The notes beneath the pieces were generated by a model. It saw nothing but the letters and a program-made list of their open reading frames with translations, searched no databases and was not told the DNA's origin. Shown in pieces: positions 9,610 through 19,158 of a stretch of 35,358 nt of DNA. Made by a program: the position numbers and the translations under genes. Source of the DNA: Candidatus Accumulibacter proximus. Its GTDB lineage: Bacteria > Pseudomonadota > Gammaproteobacteria > Burkholderiales > Rhodocyclaceae. Every line of letters begins with the position of its first letter. The first letter of the stretch is position 1. Where the stretch lies: the NCBI GenBank assembly GCA_016709675.1, contig JADJMH010000036.1, positions 1-35,358 on the forward strand. Direction: 5' to 3'.

Positions 9610-10320
9610 GTGAAGTCCTTTGTCTCACTGTTGTTCATCCTCGTTTTGTGCTCTTCGTCGGCTGTCGCCAGCGCGCAGTCCGGACCTGCAGCCCAACCAC
9701 AGGGTCGGCAGGTCTCTCACTCCACAAGAACAATCACGATCGAGCAGTGGGGATTTTCTCGGGACCAGGTCCCCGCAGAGGTAAAAAAACTGCTTGAGGA
9801 CCAGTTCCCAGGGCGAGACTTTGGGCTGCCTAAACGAATTTATCTCCTCTCGATCACGATAATTGGCGCGCTTGGTTTCCTTTATCACTTGCGGCGGCTA
9901 AGGACGAATCCTCACCACAACCTGACCTTCCCGTTGGCAACGACTACGCTGCTCGGGCTGATTGTTGGCGGTTTCTCCGGCTATGCAATGGCTGAGTATG
10001 AGTACCACTCACAAGAGGCCTTGCTTACCTTGTTCAGAGACAGCACTGATCCAGGCCTTGCCAACGGCAAGGTTGATGAAATTTCTGTCCTTGGAGGCTG
10101 CTTGAGGTACCGCTTTTCCGGATGGGCCGGGGAGATTTGGTACAGGCACTTTGGGGATGATCTGTACGCACCCTGTGATGGAGGGCTCGGATACTGGAAC
10201 TATATCTGTCTGCAGACTTTCGTCTATGCTGGTGGTGCGCTTATTGTATTGGCATGTCTGCTTGCCATGTACCATTTGGTGTGGGTGAGGCTTCGCATTC
10301 GGCAAGCAGCATTGGGGTAG
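9610..10320 (+). CDS. Signal-peptide membrane protein, operon gene 1
   Basis: 236 aa, function unknown. The GTG at 9610 is favoured over ATGs at 9586 and 9595: GGGAGGGG (9597-9604) sits five bases before it and the product then begins with a clean signal peptide, MKSFVSLLFILVLCSSSAVASA. A soluble stretch follows (ITIEQWGFSRDQVPAEVKKL), then three likely TM helices: about 76-95 (IYLLSITIIGALGFLYHL), 109-128 (LATTTLLGLIVGGFSGYAMA) and 205-225 (FVYAGGALIVLACLLAMYHL). Between helices 2 and 3 is an exported or cytoplasmic loop with two Cys (LGGCLRYRFSG, YAPCDGG) that could pair. It lies 28 bp upstream of the tubulin/actin-fold gene and is probably its membrane partner; that is inferred from context only. 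Confidence 0.75.
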   Translation: MKSFVSLLFILVLCSSSAVASAQSGPAAQPQGRQVSHSTRTITIEQWGFSRDQVPAEVKKLLEDQFPGRDFGLPKRIYLLSITIIGALGFLYHLRRLRTNPHHNLTFPLATTTLLGLIVGGFSGYAMAEYEYHSQEALLTLFRDSTDPGLANGKVDEISVLGGCLRYRFSGWAGEIWYRHFGDDLYAPCDGGLGYWNYICLQTFVYAGGALIVLACLLAMYHLVWVRLRIRQAALG

Positions 10321-10348
10321 GGACCAAGTAGACGATCGGGGGGGTCTT

Positions 10349-13300
10349 GTGGGCCGCAACGTTTTCATCGCCGTAGGGGGTACGGGTCAGCACGTATTGC
10401 ACGCGTACCTGAGAATGGCGCGTATCGCAGGGATCGCCGGTGACGAGTTGCCCGAGATTTATGTGGTCGATGCCGACGTTGACCCGGAACCACAAGACAA
10501 TGAATCGAGCCTGCACGGTAAGATCGTGGAGGTCTACAAGGATCTCACCTCCGGAATCCACGAGGACTCTAGACCCAAGCTTGTGCAGATCAGGCCGCAA
10601 TTGGGCAACGAATATCGTGGTGGACAAAGTTTCGGGGCTTTGATCGCTAAAGGATGCACCAATTCGGAAACGAAGCAGGCGCTTGAGGCCTTGTTTTCGA
10701 GGGAAGAACTGGATCTCCAGATCAACGCAGGGATGTTTGCCCGACCGAACGTCGGCGCTACGGCGATTTGGGATCGGATACTCACGCATGATAGTGGATT
10801 GGCGAAAGCACGCGAGTTGATTTCCCTCGGCGACCACGTCGCAGATGCCGACCGGGTAGTCATCGTAGGCTCGAATTTTGGCGGAACAGGATCCGGCGGC
10901 GTGCCTGCATTCACGCACTGGGTCTACAGCAAAGTCCGACTAAGAAGAGATGCTCGTGTACGAGCAGTTGTTGTCCTTCCGTGGTTCGAACTCGCCGCCA
11001 ATAGCGCTGGAGGCGCTTCGGGCGTCCGTGCCGACAAAGCAACAGTCAAGGCAAACGCAGCGGCAGGGCTGCGAGCCTACGGCGAACTTTTCAAATTCAT
11101 CGATGAAGACGCCGATGGGTTGGCGGCCGCGTCGGCACTGTACGCTGGGTTGCCGCAGGCCGAACCCCGGCCTGATAAAGGCAACACCCACCAACCCGAG
11201 CACAAGCATGTATTCAATCTCCTTCTGGCATCTTTAGTGCAGCGATTCCTGATGGAGGGGTCTGAACCTGAGAAGGGACATTTTGGGATTGTTGTTTCTT
11301 CTTTTGGGGAGAACAAGCATCTCGGCATTTCATCAGCGCCTGCGGGAGAGCAGCAGCCGAATAGTCTGATCACGTTCCACTCCCCCGATGGAGTCGGCAA
11401 CTACTCGCTAAAGGAGTGGGTGACAGCTCTCCAGGCGCTGCGCTTGCTTGCCGATGAGGTTAAGAGTTGGCTCGATCGCGGCTATTCTCCAAGAGGTTGG
11501 GCGCTCGCTCCCGTTCCTCCTTACGTCATAACGACTACGGCCAGATGGATATGCGCGAAGGAACCGATCGAGGCAGGCCGCCGTCTTCCAGGTGCTGTTC
11601 TAACCTCGATCGCAATGGCAGTCAAAACTCGCCTAGGTCACGTCGCAGAAGACCTCGAATGGCTGCACTCCGTTAAGGCCGGATCTACGAAAGTCGACTT
11701 TGATTTCGATGAACGTTGTCTCGCGCCATCGCCGCGCGACAACGCACCATTTTTCATTGGGGCGACAAGGAACCTGGACAGCTTTCTGTACCAGAACATG
11801 TGCGATGCATTGACTCCTCTTGACGGGGACGAGATCCGGAAGCGCAATGTAAGTACGACGATGAGTGCAAAGGTAGAGGGTGGCAACACCGACCCCTATC
11901 GGGCCGCCGCCGATATCATTACTCGATGGCTATATGCTCACGTTGTTGCGAATCAACCAACCTGGATTTCTACGGCAGGCAATCGAAAGGCGGAAGAAGC
12001 GCCGGGGAATAATGGCGGAACCAAAGTATTCCTGCTCCCCGAGGGAGTGAGGGTCGCTCCTACTCAGGCAGCGAGTGACTATATCCAACGTTTGGATGTG
12101 AGCACGTTGACTCGCGGCCAGGGCGCTGCCGCTGGATCTGCGGACGGAGCAGCGGCAGCCCTCGATGCTGCTCACCCTTTCTCTCTGTCGGCTTATAGTA
12201 ATCGACATCATGGAATCCCAAGCCCTTGGGCTCCCGCACACCTGTGTGCATGGCGGCAGCTTGCTCCGGACGTGGGTAATCCTGAGGGTATTGCATGTAG
12301 TGCTGATCGTAGGCTGGAGTCGATCCTGTGGGGTATCTTCAGGAAAACGCTGTCGGTCAAGTCATTTACTTTCTCTATGATCGACGGAGACAGTCCTGGT
12401 CTTGCGCGAGTTTTGGAGGAAACCCTGCAGCGCGAGACGTGGCCGCGCGCCGCGAATGACTTGGGCAGTCGAAAATTTACAGTTGCGCTGCTGGGGGAGC
12501 GCGTTATCGCGGCCAACCATCCTGAGTGCCTATGGTTCGAGGCGCCGGACCAGCTGCGGGGAGATTGGTGGACACACTCCACACCCAACCCCGAGCTCGA
12601 GGGGTTCTGGTTGCCCTCTGAACGAGATTTTGCTGCTCAGACTTCCGCATGTGAGATCGGTTACAGCGGTGCACTCGCCTTCGTAGCCTACTTAGCAGAC
12701 GAACTTCGCGATGCCGGCACCACTCCGGTGGCATGGCAATCGTGTGTGAGTCGGATCGTGGACCGCGTGAATGCCAATCTGCGAAGATACATAGGAAGGT
12801 GGCCGAATGCGAACGCTGCGCCTTTGTTGCCACTTTCCGCCACACCGGATTGCTACTACAAAATGCTCGGAAACGGGCTCGTCGTGACGCGGCCTATCAA
12901 ACGACTCGAGAAGACGCGCGAAGAATTGTTGCGCGATTGCTGCCCGAGTACGTTGGTCGCGTGGTGTGATCTCGGCAGAGCGGCGTTGAAGTTGCCAGAT
13001 TGGCCAGTCCTGGCAAGTAAAGTCAAACAGGTTGAGGCGTGCGATCGGTTACAAAGCAATGTAGTTAAAGGGGATGACCTTGTTGCCGAGGTCAGGAGAT
13101 GGCGCGCTGGTGCGACCCAGCAGATGATGAAAAACGGGGTGAACCTTCAGAACGGTATGTCATCGTGGAGGATTCGCTTCTACCGCTACGGGGAAACATA
13201 CGCCGAATTCCCCTATAGAGTCGTTCAAGAGAGCTATCTGGCGGTCGCCGTATGGCCGGGTCGGCTTATCTCCGGGTGGAACTTCTACTATCTTGGAGCT

Positions 13301-15313
13301 GCGTTTGAGGTGCCGCCCAGTCCGGACCGCTACTTTCAGACATCAGCTGAGAAGATCCGGGGCGCAACCAGGCTCGCCGTTCTGGACTGCAATGGGGAAG
13401 TCCTGTGTGAAGACTTGGGTGTCCAGACGAATGCCTCTCCAAGCGTTCGCGCTGAATTGCATGGGGTGCCAAACTGGCTCGAGGTTTCTGTTCGAGTAGA
13501 GGCGGAGAGAGAGGGGGAGAGCAAGTTGATTTCTGGGCTTGTCCGCATCAATCTTGACGGCGTTGGTGTTCCGCTTAAACGTGCGGGCGTGGAGGCTGAC
13601 CTGGCGTTCGACTTTGGAACATCGCATTCGGCTTTTTTCGCGGGTCTCGTTGACAATCAAGGAGCAGTCGGTAAACAGCTTGTTTTGAGTTTCGATTTCC
13701 CAAGTGCGTTCGTGCTCGACCTCGGAGGTGACAGCAAGGCCGGTGTGAAGACATTGCTATTGGAATATGGCGAGTTTTTACCCGCTGCAGCCGCAACGGT
13801 CGCGAATACAACGAATCTGGGGCCAATTCTGCCAACGGAGCTTTACTGGCTAGAATCGTTTGAGAGTAGTGTAAGCACGGTACCGCCAACGGTTAAGGAG
13901 ACTGTTTCCGTGCCGATGAGGTTTTTGTCGGACGCGTCAAACCACCCATTGGTGTCCGACTTCAAGCAACATGGTCGGTGCGTCAAGACTAATGGCGACC
14001 GCAAACCTCTCGGGGACATTCGCTCATTTCAGTTCGCCGAGGAGTACATCAGACAGTTTCTTGCGATGGCACTAAGCGTCCTCTCAGACAGCGCAAACGT
14101 GACTTCGATCCGCCGAGTTCGCTGCACGTATCCCCTAGCTTGGCCCAAGGCAAAGCAAGAGAATTACGAGAATCTGATTGATCGCATAATTTTCGACAAT
14201 GAGAACGGCTTAAGGTATCTCACGGGAATCGAATTTGCGGGGAGGAACGATGGCCAAACTTGGCTCCTAAGCGAATCAGAGGCGGCTGTTGCGGCTCTGC
14301 CGGTTGCGCATAGGGCTGGGCCAGTAGCCGTACTGGACTTGGGTGGCGGAACCCTGGACATCGCCATTTTGCCGCGCCTGCGTGACGCGCAAACCTCGGC
14401 TCACCAATGGGCGGTGGGAAGAGTTTGGGACGGGTCGCGGGATCAAGGTCCCGTCCTATTCGAGAGCATATGCTATGGCGGCCATGATCTGTTGGACATG
14501 TTGGTACCGCACATCCGCCCGGGCGCAGGTTCGGCGGAAATGTGGTCGCTTTCCAGGATCAAGGCCGGGCTTCGCTTTCCCGCTTCGTTCGAGCAAATTG
14601 CGCAGTCGTTGAGGACGAGCGATGTCGCGAAGAACACCGTACGGCTTTTCTTCATGGGCCTGCAGGAGTTCGCGAAGCGGCTTCTTGCGCCTTATGCTGA
14701 ACTCATTGGCGAAGACGCCGAAGGCTCCGCGATTGATGTCATTCTCATTGGGAACGGGTGGAATCTATGGAAACTTGTTGCGGATGAAGATGACCGACTC
14801 GAAGATTCGTTCAAGCGGCATCTTGATCTCCAGGGAAACGGAAATCTTCCGATAAGCGTCGTGTGGGCGCAACCAGGTGGGGCACAACAGGGGAGGGGTT
14901 CATTCGATGCCAAGTGCCAGTTGGTCAAAGGCGCGTATCTCGCGGCACAGGCAGCGCAAAGGCCCACGCACAATCATTGGCTTGCCGGATTTTCACTCAA
15001 ATACCTTCACACGGCAACTGATGGCCAGCAGACTGAGAAAACGTTGGCACAATCCGAATGGGTAAAAAGAGCGACGGCAGGGAACGATCGAGTGATCAAG
15101 ATTATGGACCTGGGGCTGCCGCTAGAAATGCACGAAAAACTCGAGGCGTGGTGCAGGACGACAACAGGTATCAGCGATGCTAGCGCGACCACTTTGGTTG
15201 AGAGGGCAATCAGTAATAGAAGAACCATGCAAGATTCTCCGATTATTCGTTGGAGTCCATTTGCGGTGTTCCTTGAGGACGTCTGGTTGAAATACGTACA
15301 ATCTTTGAAGTGA
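10349..15313 (+). CDS. Tubulin/FtsZ-like GTPase fused to Hsp70/actin-like ATPase
   Basis: 1654-aa protein with a single unbroken frame, starting at GTG 10349 after a G-run ribosome site. The N-terminus opens with a Rossmann-type strand and glycine loop (NVFIAVGGTGQHV, residues 4-16), and at 174-184 has GSNFGGTGSGG, the phosphate-binding signature of the FtsZ/tubulin superfamily (GGGTGSG type). This fits the Tubulin_2-like group. Residues about 450-1080 form a large middle region I cannot assign. The C-terminus carries Hsp70/actin-fold motifs in order: phosphate-1 LAFDFGTSHS (DFGTS at 1088-1092), phosphate-2 VLDLGGGTLDIA (D1330, GGGTLD), and an adenosine-type motif LIGNGW near 1467. No signal peptide or TM helix, so it should be cytoplasmic. 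Tubulin-like proteins beside vWA genes have been proposed to act in membrane remodelling. Whether it polymerises is unknown. Homology calls rest on motifs only. Confidence 0.85.
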   Translation: MGRNVFIAVGGTGQHVLHAYLRMARIAGIAGDELPEIYVVDADVDPEPQDNESSLHGKIVEVYKDLTSGIHEDSRPKLVQIRPQLGNEYRGGQSFGALIAKGCTNSETKQALEALFSREELDLQINAGMFARPNVGATAIWDRILTHDSGLAKARELISLGDHVADADRVVIVGSNFGGTGSGGVPAFTHWVYSKVRLRRDARVRAVVVLPWFELAANSAGGASGVRADKATVKANAAAGLRAYGELFKFIDEDADGLAAASALYAGLPQAEPRPDKGNTHQPEHKHVFNLLLASLVQRFLMEGSEPEKGHFGIVVSSFGENKHLGISSAPAGEQQPNSLITFHSPDGVGNYSLKEWVTALQALRLLADEVKSWLDRGYSPRGWALAPVPPYVITTTARWICAKEPIEAGRRLPGAVLTSIAMAVKTRLGHVAEDLEWLHSVKAGSTKVDFDFDERCLAPSPRDNAPFFIGATRNLDSFLYQNMCDALTPLDGDEIRKRNVSTTMSAKVEGGNTDPYRAAADIITRWLYAHVVANQPTWISTAGNRKAEEAPGNNGGTKVFLLPEGVRVAPTQAASDYIQRLDVSTLTRGQGAAAGSADGAAAALDAAHPFSLSAYSNRHHGIPSPWAPAHLCAWRQLAPDVGNPEGIACSADRRLESILWGIFRKTLSVKSFTFSMIDGDSPGLARVLEETLQRETWPRAANDLGSRKFTVALLGERVIAANHPECLWFEAPDQLRGDWWTHSTPNPELEGFWLPSERDFAAQTSACEIGYSGALAFVAYLADELRDAGTTPVAWQSCVSRIVDRVNANLRRYIGRWPNANAAPLLPLSATPDCYYKMLGNGLVVTRPIKRLEKTREELLRDCCPSTLVAWCDLGRAALKLPDWPVLASKVKQVEACDRLQSNVVKGDDLVAEVRRWRAGATQQMMKNGVNLQNGMSSWRIRFYRYGETYAEFPYRVVQESYLAVAVWPGRLISGWNFYYLGAAFEVPPSPDRYFQTSAEKIRGATRLAVLDCNGEVLCEDLGVQTNASPSVRAELHGVPNWLEVSVRVEAEREGESKLISGLVRINLDGVGVPLKRAGVEADLAFDFGTSHSAFFAGLVDNQGAVGKQLVLSFDFPSAFVLDLGGDSKAGVKTLLLEYGEFLPAAAATVANTTNLGPILPTELYWLESFESSVSTVPPTVKETVSVPMRFLSDASNHPLVSDFKQHGRCVKTNGDRKPLGDIRSFQFAEEYIRQFLAMALSVLSDSANVTSIRRVRCTYPLAWPKAKQENYENLIDRIIFDNENGLRYLTGIEFAGRNDGQTWLLSESEAAVAALPVAHRAGPVAVLDLGGGTLDIAILPRLRDAQTSAHQWAVGRVWDGSRDQGPVLFESICYGGHDLLDMLVPHIRPGAGSAEMWSLSRIKAGLRFPASFEQIAQSLRTSDVAKNTVRLFFMGLQEFAKRLLAPYAELIGEDAEGSAIDVILIGNGWNLWKLVADEDDRLEDSFKRHLDLQGNGNLPISVVWAQPGGAQQGRGSFDAKCQLVKGAYLAAQAAQRPTHNHWLAGFSLKYLHTATDGQQTEKTLAQSEWVKRATAGNDRVIKIMDLGLPLEMHEKLEAWCRTTTGISDASATTLVERAISNRRTMQDSPIIRWSPFAVFLEDVWLKYVQSLK

Positions 15314-15336
15314 CCATTGACTATTAACTGATCGAG

Positions 15337-16440
15337 ATGAACCGCAAGACTTTATTGTTGGTCACGTGCGCGCTGTCCGCCTTTACGGTGCTCGCCTTGG
15401 CGTCCACCGGAGGAAGAGGCGCCGATGAACAAGGTAGACCGCCACTCGGGGCCGCTGAAGGGGTTAAGGCCGAATCGTCACCGGACGTGTCGACCCCAAG
15501 CAAGAATCCAGTACGTGAAGTCGGCGCTTCCCACAGCCGCCCGCGCGAAGACATTCGAGATCTGCGCATTGCAGCTAACGACGAAGAGAGATCCGGAACG
15601 GAGCGCCGAGAACCACCCTTTGGCTCCGTGCTTCGAGGTGCAGATCACTCACCTAACCAGGAAGCCATCGTTCGCGACGAGGCTCCAAATCGCTCTGCGC
15701 GGTTTTTTAGTTTTCGCTGGATGGATGCGAAGATGGCGGTGACGCTTGGGATTTTCCTGTTGGTGCTTCTCTTTCTTGTACCTTTGATATGGTTCATTTG
15801 GCCTCACCTTGTCAGGCAGATGCGCCAGCCGGAAGCGCCGGCCGAGGATGTTGAGCAAGTTGTGCCGCAGCTAGTGTTTAGCCCGACGGACCGCGAGTTG
15901 CTTTACAGCATCGCGAATGATATTGGATACAGAGAAGATGCATCTGGCCATTTCAGAAAGCCACGAAACACGGTTAACTTGGCGGAAATGCAATTCCAGC
16001 AGCCTGAAGAAGCAATCTCGAGGTCTGGTGAGATTGGTGTCGGGGAGCTTAATGCCGACTCGGGTTCAGCGGCTGACGTTTTCGCCCCCAGACCTAGGCC
16101 GACGCGCCCCAGTATCGACTTAAAGTGGTACAACGACCTCAGTAAGATGCCGGACATTGGCAATCTATCGAACGTCATTCGCCCATTCCAAGGCACACTG
16201 AGGGTTGACGTGATCACGGATAATGAAGGTTTTTGGCTGACGGCCGTGGTTTTCGAGGGTGAGCGGAGTAGAGTTGGTCGAGTCCTGCCCAGGAACGGAT
16301 CGCAATATCTGCATCAGCGCGCTTGGTTTGAAGTCGTCGGCGGGTCGGGCCAAGTGGCCGAGATTTTGCTGCCCGCCGCGGCAAGGTACGACGGGCGGGG
16401 GTGGGTATTGCAAGAAAAAGGGAGGGTGCGATGCACTTAG
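15337..16440 (+). CDS. Two-TM membrane protein, operon gene 3
   Basis: 367 aa, unrecognised. The N-terminus (MNRKTLLLVTCALSAFTVLA) is a signal peptide or first TM helix. A charged, low-complexity stretch of about 100 residues follows, then a strong TM helix at about 133-157 (MAVTLGIFLLVLLFLVPLIW). The remaining 210 residues are soluble: a disordered Glu/Pro-rich part, then a compact C-terminal domain (about 280-367) with alternating beta strands (GTLRVDVITDNEGFWLTAVV, AWFEVVGGSGQVAEILLP). If both hydrophobic segments span the membrane, the C-terminal domain is cytoplasmic and could contact the tubulin/actin-fold protein; if the first is cleaved the topology is the same. It starts 23 bp after the preceding gene and overlaps the next by 10 nt. 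Confidence 0.75.
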   Translation: MNRKTLLLVTCALSAFTVLALASTGGRGADEQGRPPLGAAEGVKAESSPDVSTPSKNPVREVGASHSRPREDIRDLRIAANDEERSGTERREPPFGSVLRGADHSPNQEAIVRDEAPNRSARFFSFRWMDAKMAVTLGIFLLVLLFLVPLIWFIWPHLVRQMRQPEAPAEDVEQVVPQLVFSPTDRELLYSIANDIGYREDASGHFRKPRNTVNLAEMQFQQPEEAISRSGEIGVGELNADSGSAADVFAPRPRPTRPSIDLKWYNDLSKMPDIGNLSNVIRPFQGTLRVDVITDNEGFWLTAVVFEGERSRVGRVLPRNGSQYLHQRAWFEVVGGSGQVAEILLPAAARYDGRGWVLQEKGRVRCT

Positions 16441-17882
16441 TCGGACGGATACTTTTCGGTTTGCTCACAATGCTCCTCACGACGGGGGTTCGGGCAGACG
16501 TGTCCGTCGTTCTGGATGCATCCGTCAGCATGTGCGGCTACTGGCAAAACGAGGCCGAGCAGCAAAGTGGCCGTACGGCCTATACCGCACTCTTGGATGC
16601 GCTCACCACGACGCTGTTTTCCCACCAGAACAGCAGGGTTTTCGAGCATGCTATGGAGAGCAGGACCGATGCTGCAGCCAGAACTGGACGGGGCTCGCTC
16701 CGCGAGTACTTACGTGTCGACAAGTGCCCCTTCAAAGGGCGATATACGGACCTCAGCAGAGTTCTCAACGACGAGCGGATCATGAGCGCCGAGACGGTGC
16801 TGCTAATCACGGATGCGATACTGACGGATAACGAGAGAAGATCGCTGGCGAACTCGTACTCCCGTTGGATCTCCGATTTTCAGAAGCCCAGACGTTCCGT
16901 AGCGGACGCGGCTTCCGGGGTGATCGGGATACGCAGCGATTTCAACGGCCGGTATTACCGGGAGACTGAGGCAGGGACAACGGCGCAAGGCAGCTTTGAT
17001 TTGGTGCGATTCTCGCGTCCCTTCTACGTCTTCTGGTGGTCAAAAGGACCCTCGCACACGAGTGTCGTCAGCAAGCTTTGGGAGGCCGCCCAAGCGACGA
17101 CGTCGGTACGCGGTGGGCCGCCATTCATGCGCGTGTTTTCACCCGTGCAAGGCGACGAAAAAGCGCTCGGCGTCAAACTCTCGAAAGTGGAAATGGTGCG
17201 CGAGAAGGAGATAGTGCGCGATAACCTTAAAGTGCTTCGCCTTGCGTCCGGATCGAGACCTGGTGGACCCGCTGACAACTGCGTGAAGACGGCGGCCGGA
17301 GAGGGTGCTGGCACTGTGGACATCACGTTTTCGCCATCTCCATCTTGCAGCAACGTCAGCGGGCGCTTCGAGTTGCGGCTTGGGATCCCGAGTGGACCGG
17401 GCGCGTCATTCACGTTCGCCCCCCAGTGGTCCCGTGCTGAATCAGAGATGACCGCGATCAGGGAAGACTCCAAGGGCCCGCCTGCTGACCGGCGCGCGTC
17501 CGAGTTGGCGGAGCCCCTGTTCTGGCGTGCCGGCTCGGGATACTACCTGGCGTTACCGATGGAAAACCGAGAGGCTCATTACGAGATAGACGCGAAATTC
17601 GTTGCAGATTCCCGGGATGTGTCCCGGGCTGTCGAGGGGTGGACGGCGCGCAGCGACCTGTGCCCAGGCCCGGATCTGGTGCGAGTGGGAGGCAGATTTT
17701 CTTGCGAGTGTGAGCAAGGGGGCCGGGGGAGGGACGATTCAGGGCCATGCACAAGGGGCGACCTCACAAGAACGTTGAACCTCGAAGAACTGCTAAGTGG
17801 CGTTCAAAAGATCCTCGGGGCGAGCATCGCCGAGTACGCGGGCGCGAAGATTCGGATCAACATTCATGCCAGTCGTCCCTAA
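16431..17882 (+). CDS. Exported von Willebrand A domain protein
   Basis: 483 aa. The start ATG 16431 is chosen for the GGGAGGG site upstream and the resulting signal peptide MHLVGRILFGLLTMLLTTGV ending RA before the mature Asp23. The vWA domain starts at once: VVLDASVSMCGYW holds the MIDAS metal motif DxSxS (D29, S31, S33), followed by a Cys that recurs in this vWA subtype as I recall it. LLITDAILTDN around residue 125 supplies the later MIDAS Asp. The domain runs to about residue 200. The rest includes a beta-rich region (VDITFSPSPSC, FELRLGIPSGPGASFTF) and a C-terminal Cys cluster (SDLCPGP, FSCECEQ, GPCTRGD), probably disulfide-bonded in the periplasm. vWA domains mediate Mg-dependent protein binding. 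Overlaps both neighbours (10 and 17 nt), so expression is coupled. Confidence 0.85.
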   Translation: MHLVGRILFGLLTMLLTTGVRADVSVVLDASVSMCGYWQNEAEQQSGRTAYTALLDALTTTLFSHQNSRVFEHAMESRTDAAARTGRGSLREYLRVDKCPFKGRYTDLSRVLNDERIMSAETVLLITDAILTDNERRSLANSYSRWISDFQKPRRSVADAASGVIGIRSDFNGRYYRETEAGTTAQGSFDLVRFSRPFYVFWWSKGPSHTSVVSKLWEAAQATTSVRGGPPFMRVFSPVQGDEKALGVKLSKVEMVREKEIVRDNLKVLRLASGSRPGGPADNCVKTAAGEGAGTVDITFSPSPSCSNVSGRFELRLGIPSGPGASFTFAPQWSRAESEMTAIREDSKGPPADRRASELAEPLFWRAGSGYYLALPMENREAHYEIDAKFVADSRDVSRAVEGWTARSDLCPGPDLVRVGGRFSCECEQGGRGRDDSGPCTRGDLTRTLNLEELLSGVQKILGASIAEYAGAKIRINIHASRP

Positions 17883-19158
17883 CGGCGTTGGAACGTCTGC
17901 GCTGGCGGCGGAACCACGCCCACAGCAGTGTAACTACTTCCTGTGTCGGCAGCGAAATCGAAGAGTGCTTACCGCGAGCGACACGTGTGCGGTTTGCGGG
18001 AAACCGTTCGGGTACCGTGGACCTGCCAAGACGCTGGTAGGGTTGGCAGTAGGGGCAGTTATCCTTGTCGGCACGTTTTTCGGATACCGGACAATGTCGA
18101 ACGCGGGTTCCAGTCCCCAAGCCGACCTCATTGCGAAAAGGGCAGGTTCTCCCATAAGTCCATTGGACACCTCCAGCAATGCCGGGGCTGGTCCAGCCTC
18201 CGGTGCGAAGGCGGCATCGGGTGCAAATGCCGGGGCGGCAGCCGTTGCTTCAAGCATGCGAGAAAATACCGGGAGTGCTGTGCCGAGGCGCCATACGGTA
18301 CTGTTGATCGATGGAACCTCGCGACTGGCAGGGACCGAGTTGGAAGGAGTGCAACGACTGACAGCGCAACTCATCGTGCAACGACCCGATTCCGGTATCT
18401 TTTCCGTCCTGCGCATCGACCCCAGCGGGAGCGCTGTGTCAGTTGCACGAATCCTCGGACGCGACAACAACGACCAGGTTCAGACTGGCGCAGACCAAGG
18501 TGGCGTTTCCGGCATACCCGCCGACACCCTGCAACACGTACGCAGCGATATCGCGTCTTTGGCGACCGCTCAGCGGCGTAGCACTCGCCCCATTCTCGAC
18601 GCGGTCTACTCGGTGTCCAGACGAGATGACTTCGGCCCGGCTATTCCGCAGCGCGTCCTCATATTGGTTTCCGACCTTGCACACAGCACACCGGGCTTGT
18701 CCTTGCCCGCAGACGCCGGGCTTGGTTCTGGAGGACATGCATCGCGGGGCCCGGAAGGCGGTGATTCGCTTCGAGACGTGGCCGTGCGTATCGTGCAGAC
18801 TGGCGCGTGCGAGCGCCCCGCACCCGCGCAACAGCGCCTCGCAACATTCTGGAGGACACGTTTACTATCAAACGGCGCGACTGCGGTCGAAATCGTTCCC
18901 CTGAATGCCGCAATAGGGCGGCCGGAAGCAGACCTGGGTTGTGGGCAGACCGCGGCTGTAACTGTGGCTTCTCCCGTACGGGCGCCTGCGAAGCACACCG
19001 CCGTTGCCACAGCCGATCGCCGAACTCCCCCATCAGCGCCAACCGGGGGCACAATCGAAGTGGAGCCAACGGGTCTGAAGCCAAGCGCTGGGGCGAAGAC
19101 ACCTGCTGCAAGAATCCGCAGCGAAGCAGAGACCGGCGCGCGTTCGCCTGAAAGATAG
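17866..19158 (+). CDS. Zinc ribbon-TM-vWA-like membrane protein
   Basis: 430 aa from ATG 17866, 17 nt inside the preceding gene. Residues 22-44 form a zinc ribbon: C22-x4-C27 and C41-AV-C44. A single TM helix follows at about 56-73 (TLVGLAVGAVILVGTFFG), then an Ala/Gly/Ser linker of some 65 residues, then a vWA-like fold from about 143: TVLLIDGTSRL has D149-G-T-S where the MIDAS DxSxS would be, and LILVSDLAHST (D270) matches the second MIDAS strand. The motif is degenerate, so metal binding is doubtful. The ribbon is predicted cytoplasmic and the vWA-like domain periplasmic, so the protein would span the membrane between the cytoplasmic NTPase and the exported vWA protein. The C-terminal 60 residues are low-complexity and basic. 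Confidence 0.8.
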   Translation: MPVVPNGVGTSALAAEPRPQQCNYFLCRQRNRRVLTASDTCAVCGKPFGYRGPAKTLVGLAVGAVILVGTFFGYRTMSNAGSSPQADLIAKRAGSPISPLDTSSNAGAGPASGAKAASGANAGAAAVASSMRENTGSAVPRRHTVLLIDGTSRLAGTELEGVQRLTAQLIVQRPDSGIFSVLRIDPSGSAVSVARILGRDNNDQVQTGADQGGVSGIPADTLQHVRSDIASLATAQRRSTRPILDAVYSVSRRDDFGPAIPQRVLILVSDLAHSTPGLSLPADAGLGSGGHASRGPEGGDSLRDVAVRIVQTGACERPAPAQQRLATFWRTRLLSNGATAVEIVPLNAAIGRPEADLGCGQTAAVTVASPVRAPAKHTAVATADRRTPPSAPTGGTIEVEPTGLKPSAGAKTPAARIRSEAETGARSPER

